A stretch of DNA of 64,000 bases from Ponticaulis koreensis DSM 19734. GTDB taxonomy: Bacteria > Pseudomonadota > Alphaproteobacteria > Caulobacterales > Hyphomonadaceae. The stretch spans positions 1,931,588 through 1,995,587 of the forward strand of contig NZ_ATVJ01000001.1 in NCBI RefSeq assembly GCF_000420665.1, written 5' to 3'. Below, one piece after another: positions 61,444 to 64,000 of this stretch (its first letter is position 1; the number at the start of each line of letters is the position of its first letter). The notes under the pieces are model-generated. The model made no database searches. It worked only from the letters and a program-made list of their open reading frames with translations, and was not told the origin of the DNA. The position numbers and the translations under genes were made by a program.

Positions 61444-61499
61444 ACGGGCCTCGTTCTAACGTAGAGGCCCGTGCGTTGCTTGTTTGGTAGAAACTACCA
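61444..61499 (-). other. Two consecutive hairpins between atpE and atpF'
   Basis: Right after the atpE stop comes a short six-pair hairpin (TGGTAG / CTACCA, three-base loop), then a nine-pair hairpin (ACGGGCCTC / GAGGCCCGT, eleven-base loop). Neither has a T-tract. They could protect the atpE message from 3' decay or slow transcription, favouring subunit c. Confidence 0.5.
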
Positions 61500-61501
61500 G
61501 A

Positions 61502-61726
61502 CTAGACCACGAAGAGCAGGATCAGGGCGATCAGGAACCCGAAGATACCGAGAGCCTCGACGAGAGCGAAGCCAAGGAACAGGTTACCTTGCTGTTGTGG
61601 AGCTGCAGATGGGTTGCGCATTGCAGCGTCGAGGTAGCTTGAGAAGATGTTGCCAACGCCCAGAGCTGCACCAAACATAGCGAGGGTTGCGAGACCCGCG
61701 CCAACGTACTTCAGACCTTCTTCCAT
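61502..61726 (-). CDS. atpE: F0F1 ATP synthase subunit c
   Basis: A 74-residue two-helix proteolipid; many copies form the rotor ring. The ion-binding carboxylate is Glu57 in GFALVEALGIFGFLIALIL, with the polar loop RNPSAAPQQQGN between the helices. It has a strong ribosome site GGGGAG. It precedes a pair of hairpins before atpF'. Confidence 0.96.
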   Translation of the reverse strand: MEEGLKYVGAGLATLAMFGAALGVGNIFSSYLDAAMRNPSAAPQQQGNLFLGFALVEALGIFGFLIALILLFVV

Positions 61727-61772
61727 GGTAATAACTCCCCTAAATGGAATTTGTGCTCGTGAAACCTACTCT

Positions 61773-61801
61773 GTCCGCTACGTCAAGTCTTGGTAACGGA
61801 C
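61773..61801 (-). other. Weak hairpin between atpB and atpE
   Basis: A short stem (GTCCG / CGGAC, extended by TAC/GTA with a mismatch) lies in the 95-base gap after atpB. No T-tract. Confidence 0.3.
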
Positions 61802-61821
61802 TTTATTGAGTAACTAACCTC

Positions 61822-62616
61822 TTAGTGAGACGGGTGGAATGCATCATTCAGATAGATGCATGTGAGAATTGCGAAAATATACGCTTGCAGAAACGCTACA
61901 AGAAATTCGAGAGCTGTGATGGCGATAGCCATGACGAGCGGTAGCCAGAAACCGACCACACCAACAACCTCGAGAGCCGAGAGCGCTTCGCCTGTTGCGA
62001 CTGTCGCGAGCATGGCTGCGCCGAAGCCGACAAAGAGTTTGAGAACGATGTGACCAGCAAGAATGTTACCGAACAGACGCAGAGACAGCGTAACCGGGCG
62101 AACGAAGAAAGAGATGATTTCCAGCGGCACCAGCAGGATCAACAGTGGCCATGGAACACCTGATGGTGCGAACAGTTTGAAGAATTTCAGACCGTTCTTC
62201 ATGAGGCCGTAAATGATCACAGTGAAGAAGACGAGCAGCGCAAGAGACGCTGTCACAATCACTTGTGAAGTCGTCGTGTAAAAGAGCGGAACCATGCCGA
62301 GCATGTTCGCGGCGAAAATGAACATAAAGAGCGAAAAGACGAGCGGGAAGAATTTGAACCCTTCCTCACCGATCGTGTCACGGATCATGTTTGCGATGAA
62401 CTCGTAACCGACTTCACCAACTGACTGGATGCGGCTTGGCACGATAGACGCTTTAGACGTCACGATCATGTAAAAGCCAACAACGAGCACAACTGCAAGC
62501 AGCATAAAGAAGCTGGCATTGGTGAATGAGATGTCGAACCCTGCAAGCTCTGGGAGTTTGATCCAGTCTGTAATGACAAACTGGTGCATTGGGTCGAGTT
62601 CCATACGAAACATCAT
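61822..62616 (-). CDS. atpB: F0F1 ATP synthase subunit a
   Basis: A 264-residue membrane subunit that conducts protons to the c-ring. The essential Arg is in VTLSLRLFGNILAGHIVLK; FAAFLQAY-like sequence (EFLVAFLQAYIFAILTCIYL) closes the protein. The ATG overlaps the atpI stop (ATGA); an ATG five codons later is also possible. It is the second gene of the F0 operon. Confidence 0.95.
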   Translation of the reverse strand: MMFRMELDPMHQFVITDWIKLPELAGFDISFTNASFFMLLAVVLVVGFYMIVTSKASIVPSRIQSVGEVGYEFIANMIRDTIGEEGFKFFPLVFSLFMFIFAANMLGMVPLFYTTTSQVIVTASLALLVFFTVIIYGLMKNGLKFFKLFAPSGVPWPLLILLVPLEIISFFVRPVTLSLRLFGNILAGHIVLKLFVGFGAAMLATVATGEALSALEVVGVVGFWLPLVMAIAITALEFLVAFLQAYIFAILTCIYLNDAFHPSH

Positions 62617-62978
62617 GCCTGTTCGTGCCCCTTATTTGCTTCGTCAGTCTTTGCCGGCGAAGCATCAATCGTCGTTTCCGCGTTGCGCTTAGCCTGCTGT
62701 TCGGCAGTACGCAACATCAATCTGAAGCCAGCGGCTATTCCTAGCAGCATCAGAACCAGTAACCCCCAGGGTTTTGTTCCCGCCACATGGTCAAGCGCCA
62801 GACCAAAAACTAATCCGACCAAAGCTCCCCCGACAAGGTCGAGGACCATTTTCATGCCAAGACCGTAGCCTGCGGCAGATGATGAGCCAGGTTTGCGTTC
62901 CGTCTTCGCCTTGTGTCTCGCCTGCGCTGCAGCGATGCGCGCAGCCAGATCGTCTTGTTCTGGCGAATTAGGAGGCAT
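62613..62978 (-). CDS. atpI: ATP synthase accessory protein AtpI
   Basis: A 121-residue protein with a charged N-terminus (AARIAAAQARHKAKTERKPG) and two helices (MVLDLVGGALVGLVFGLALD and WGLLVLMLLGIAAGFRLML), the AtpI layout. AtpI assists assembly of the c-ring and may move Mg2+. It is the first gene of the operon. Confidence 0.88.
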   Translation of the reverse strand: MPPNSPEQDDLAARIAAAQARHKAKTERKPGSSSAAGYGLGMKMVLDLVGGALVGLVFGLALDHVAGTKPWGLLVLMLLGIAAGFRLMLRTAEQQAKRNAETTIDASPAKTDEANKGHEQA

Positions 62979-63024
62979 GAGCCCACCGTGAATGAAAAAT
63001 TAAGCTGTGACCGAAGTCGCGCGG

Positions 63025-63053
63025 AAACTAGCCATGTGCAGTTGCGAAGTCAA
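63025..63053 (-). promoter_or_regulatory. Candidate atp operon promoter
   Basis: On the minus strand TTGACT and TAGTTT are separated by 17 bases, about 47 bases upstream of atpI. The -10 box is imperfect. Confidence 0.45.
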
Positions 63054-63108
63054 GCAAGCTGAGAAAGTCTAGTGCATTGTAAATATACAGAAAAAATAAT
63101 ATCTCTGA

Positions 63109-64000
63109 CTATTCAGCTGCGACTAATTGTTCCGCAGTGCCTAAATCCACTGAAACGATACGCGAAACACCTTGTTCCTGCATGGTGACGCCAAACAAGC
63201 GGTCCATACGGGACATGGTGACGGGATTGTGCGTGATCGTAACGAATCGCGTCTGTGTCCGGCTCTTCATTTCTTCGAGCAGCCGGCAGAAACGGTCGAC
63301 GTTTACATCATCTAGTGGAGCGTCGACCTCGTCGAGGACACATATCGGTGCGGGGTTAGACAGGAAGACCGCGAAAATAAGCGCGGTTGCCGTTAGCGCC
63401 TGCTCGCCGCCGGACATCAGATTGAGCGATGTAACCTTTTTACCTGGCGGTTGGGCGTAAATCTCAAGGCCGGACTGGAGCGGGTCATCCGCCTCAACTA
63501 GCTTGAGTTCTGCCTGACCGCCATTGAAGAGCGCGGTGAACAGGCTCTGGAAATGCTCGTTGACCGTTTCGAACGCTGCGAGCAGGCGGCCGCGACCTTC
63601 TTCATTCAGCGCGTGAACGCCTTCGCGGAGTTTCGCGATGGCGGCGGTAAGGTCGGCTTTTTCTTCATGCTGGGCACCAAGACGCTCAGCAAGTTCTTCA
63701 GCGTCTTTCTCCGCGTCCTGATTCACGCTGCCAAGCGCGGCGAGTTCATGCTTCAGGCGAGCAAGTTCGTTTTCGAGCTCTTTCGATTCGCGTTCCATCC
63801 ACTCTTCTTCGAGTGATGATTTGGCAAGCTGGATCAGGCCGTGCGGCTGACGGTTAAACTGGGAGCTGGCGAGTTCGACTGCATCGTTCAGGCGTTCTTT
63901 GGCCGTTTCGAGATGAGCCTGCGCCATGACTGTAGCTTCACGCGCCTGAGTCGCGGCTTCTTTGGCGCGGCGTGCCTCGGCCTCTGTTTCGCGTGAACCT
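63109..64000 (-). CDS. smc: Chromosome segregation protein SMC (C-terminal part)
   Basis: The frame stays open to the right edge; about 297 codons are visible of a protein usually near 1150. The coiled-coil arm (about the first 130 visible residues, rich in Glu/Ala/Leu) is followed by the C-terminal head: [21 protein letters not shown] (ABC signature) and [20 protein letters not shown] (Walker B), then [20 protein letters not shown] (D-loop/His switch region). SMC ATPases compact and segregate chromosomes with ScpA/ScpB. The N-terminal head and hinge lie outside the window. Confidence 0.95.
   Translation of the reverse strand, partial: GSRETEAEARRAKEAATQAREATVMAQAHLETAKERLNDAVELASSQFNRQPHGLIQLAKSSLEEEWMERESKELENELARLKHELAALGSVNQDAEKDAEELAERLGAQHEEKADLTAAIAKLREGVHALNEEGRGRLLAAFETVNEHFQSLFTALFNGGQAELKLVEADDPLQSGLEIYAQPPGKKVTSLNLMSGGEQALTATALIFAVFLSNPAPICVLDEVDAPLDDVNVDRFCRLLEEMKSRTQTRFVTITHNPVTMSRMDRLFGVTMQEQGVSRIVSVDLGTAEQLVAAE

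Overview
This 64 kb window looks like a chromosomal segment of a marine-type alphaproteobacterium, probably near the Hyphomonadaceae/Maricaulales. Supporting signs are an F0 ATP synthase operon with duplicated b and b' subunits and no F1 genes beside it, a cox cluster with the alphaproteobacterial ctaB-coxF-ctaG-ctaE order, split glycine decarboxylase genes (gcvPA/gcvPB) behind a tandem glycine riboswitch, a plant-type glutamate-cysteine ligase, a TonB-dependent receptor, a TldD protease and many GTG/TTG starts. The taxonomic assignment is inference. No rRNA, tRNA, CRISPR array, insertion sequence or prophage was seen.

Layout. 0-8 kb: the start of a metallo-beta-lactamase-fold hydrolase running off the left edge, an M48 protease, a small membrane protein coupled to a YcbB-type L,D-transpeptidase, an M15-type peptidase carrying an EF-hand loop, glutamate-cysteine ligase, a Kelch lipoprotein and a c-type cytochrome. 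8-18.5 kb: type B carboxylesterase, sulfotransferase-like protein, TonB receptor divergent from a POT peptide transporter, TonB-C-like secreted protein, DUF937 protein, TldD and a TPR protein. 18.6-25.8 kb: the cytochrome c oxidase cluster (ctaC, ctaD, an unknown membrane protein, ctaB, coxF-like, ctaG, ctaE, surf1). 25.8-30.2 kb: threonine synthase, GNAT, EAL phosphodiesterase, YqgE, peroxiredoxin.

30.2-44.6 kb is the accessory heart of the window. It is a surface-glycan locus with a KpsT/KpsM-like ABC exporter, a lipoprotein, a 1462-residue double glycosyltransferase with repeated C-terminal beta-sandwich modules, a WcbI-like protein, a hexapeptide acyltransferase, a second glycosyltransferase and four sulfotransferase or sulfotransferase-like genes. 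A fifth sulfotransferase-like gene lies apart at about 10 kb. Together they suggest synthesis, modification (probably sulfation and acylation) and export of an extracellular polysaccharide. This is the best candidate for an undescribed system here.

44.8-64 kb returns to core functions: RNase HI, a hybrid histidine kinase with a repeat-rich periplasmic sensor, homoserine kinase (thrB, 21 kb from thrC), two lipoproteins, IspH, ArgS, the riboswitch-controlled gcvT-gcvH-gcvPA-gcvPB operon, an acyltransferase-3 protein, two small proteins, the atpI-atpB-atpE-atpF'-atpF operon and the C-terminal part of SMC running off the right edge.

A recurrent architectural feature is the very tight convergent gene pair. 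Several pairs have stop codons inside or beside a symmetric hairpin that could serve as a shared terminator.
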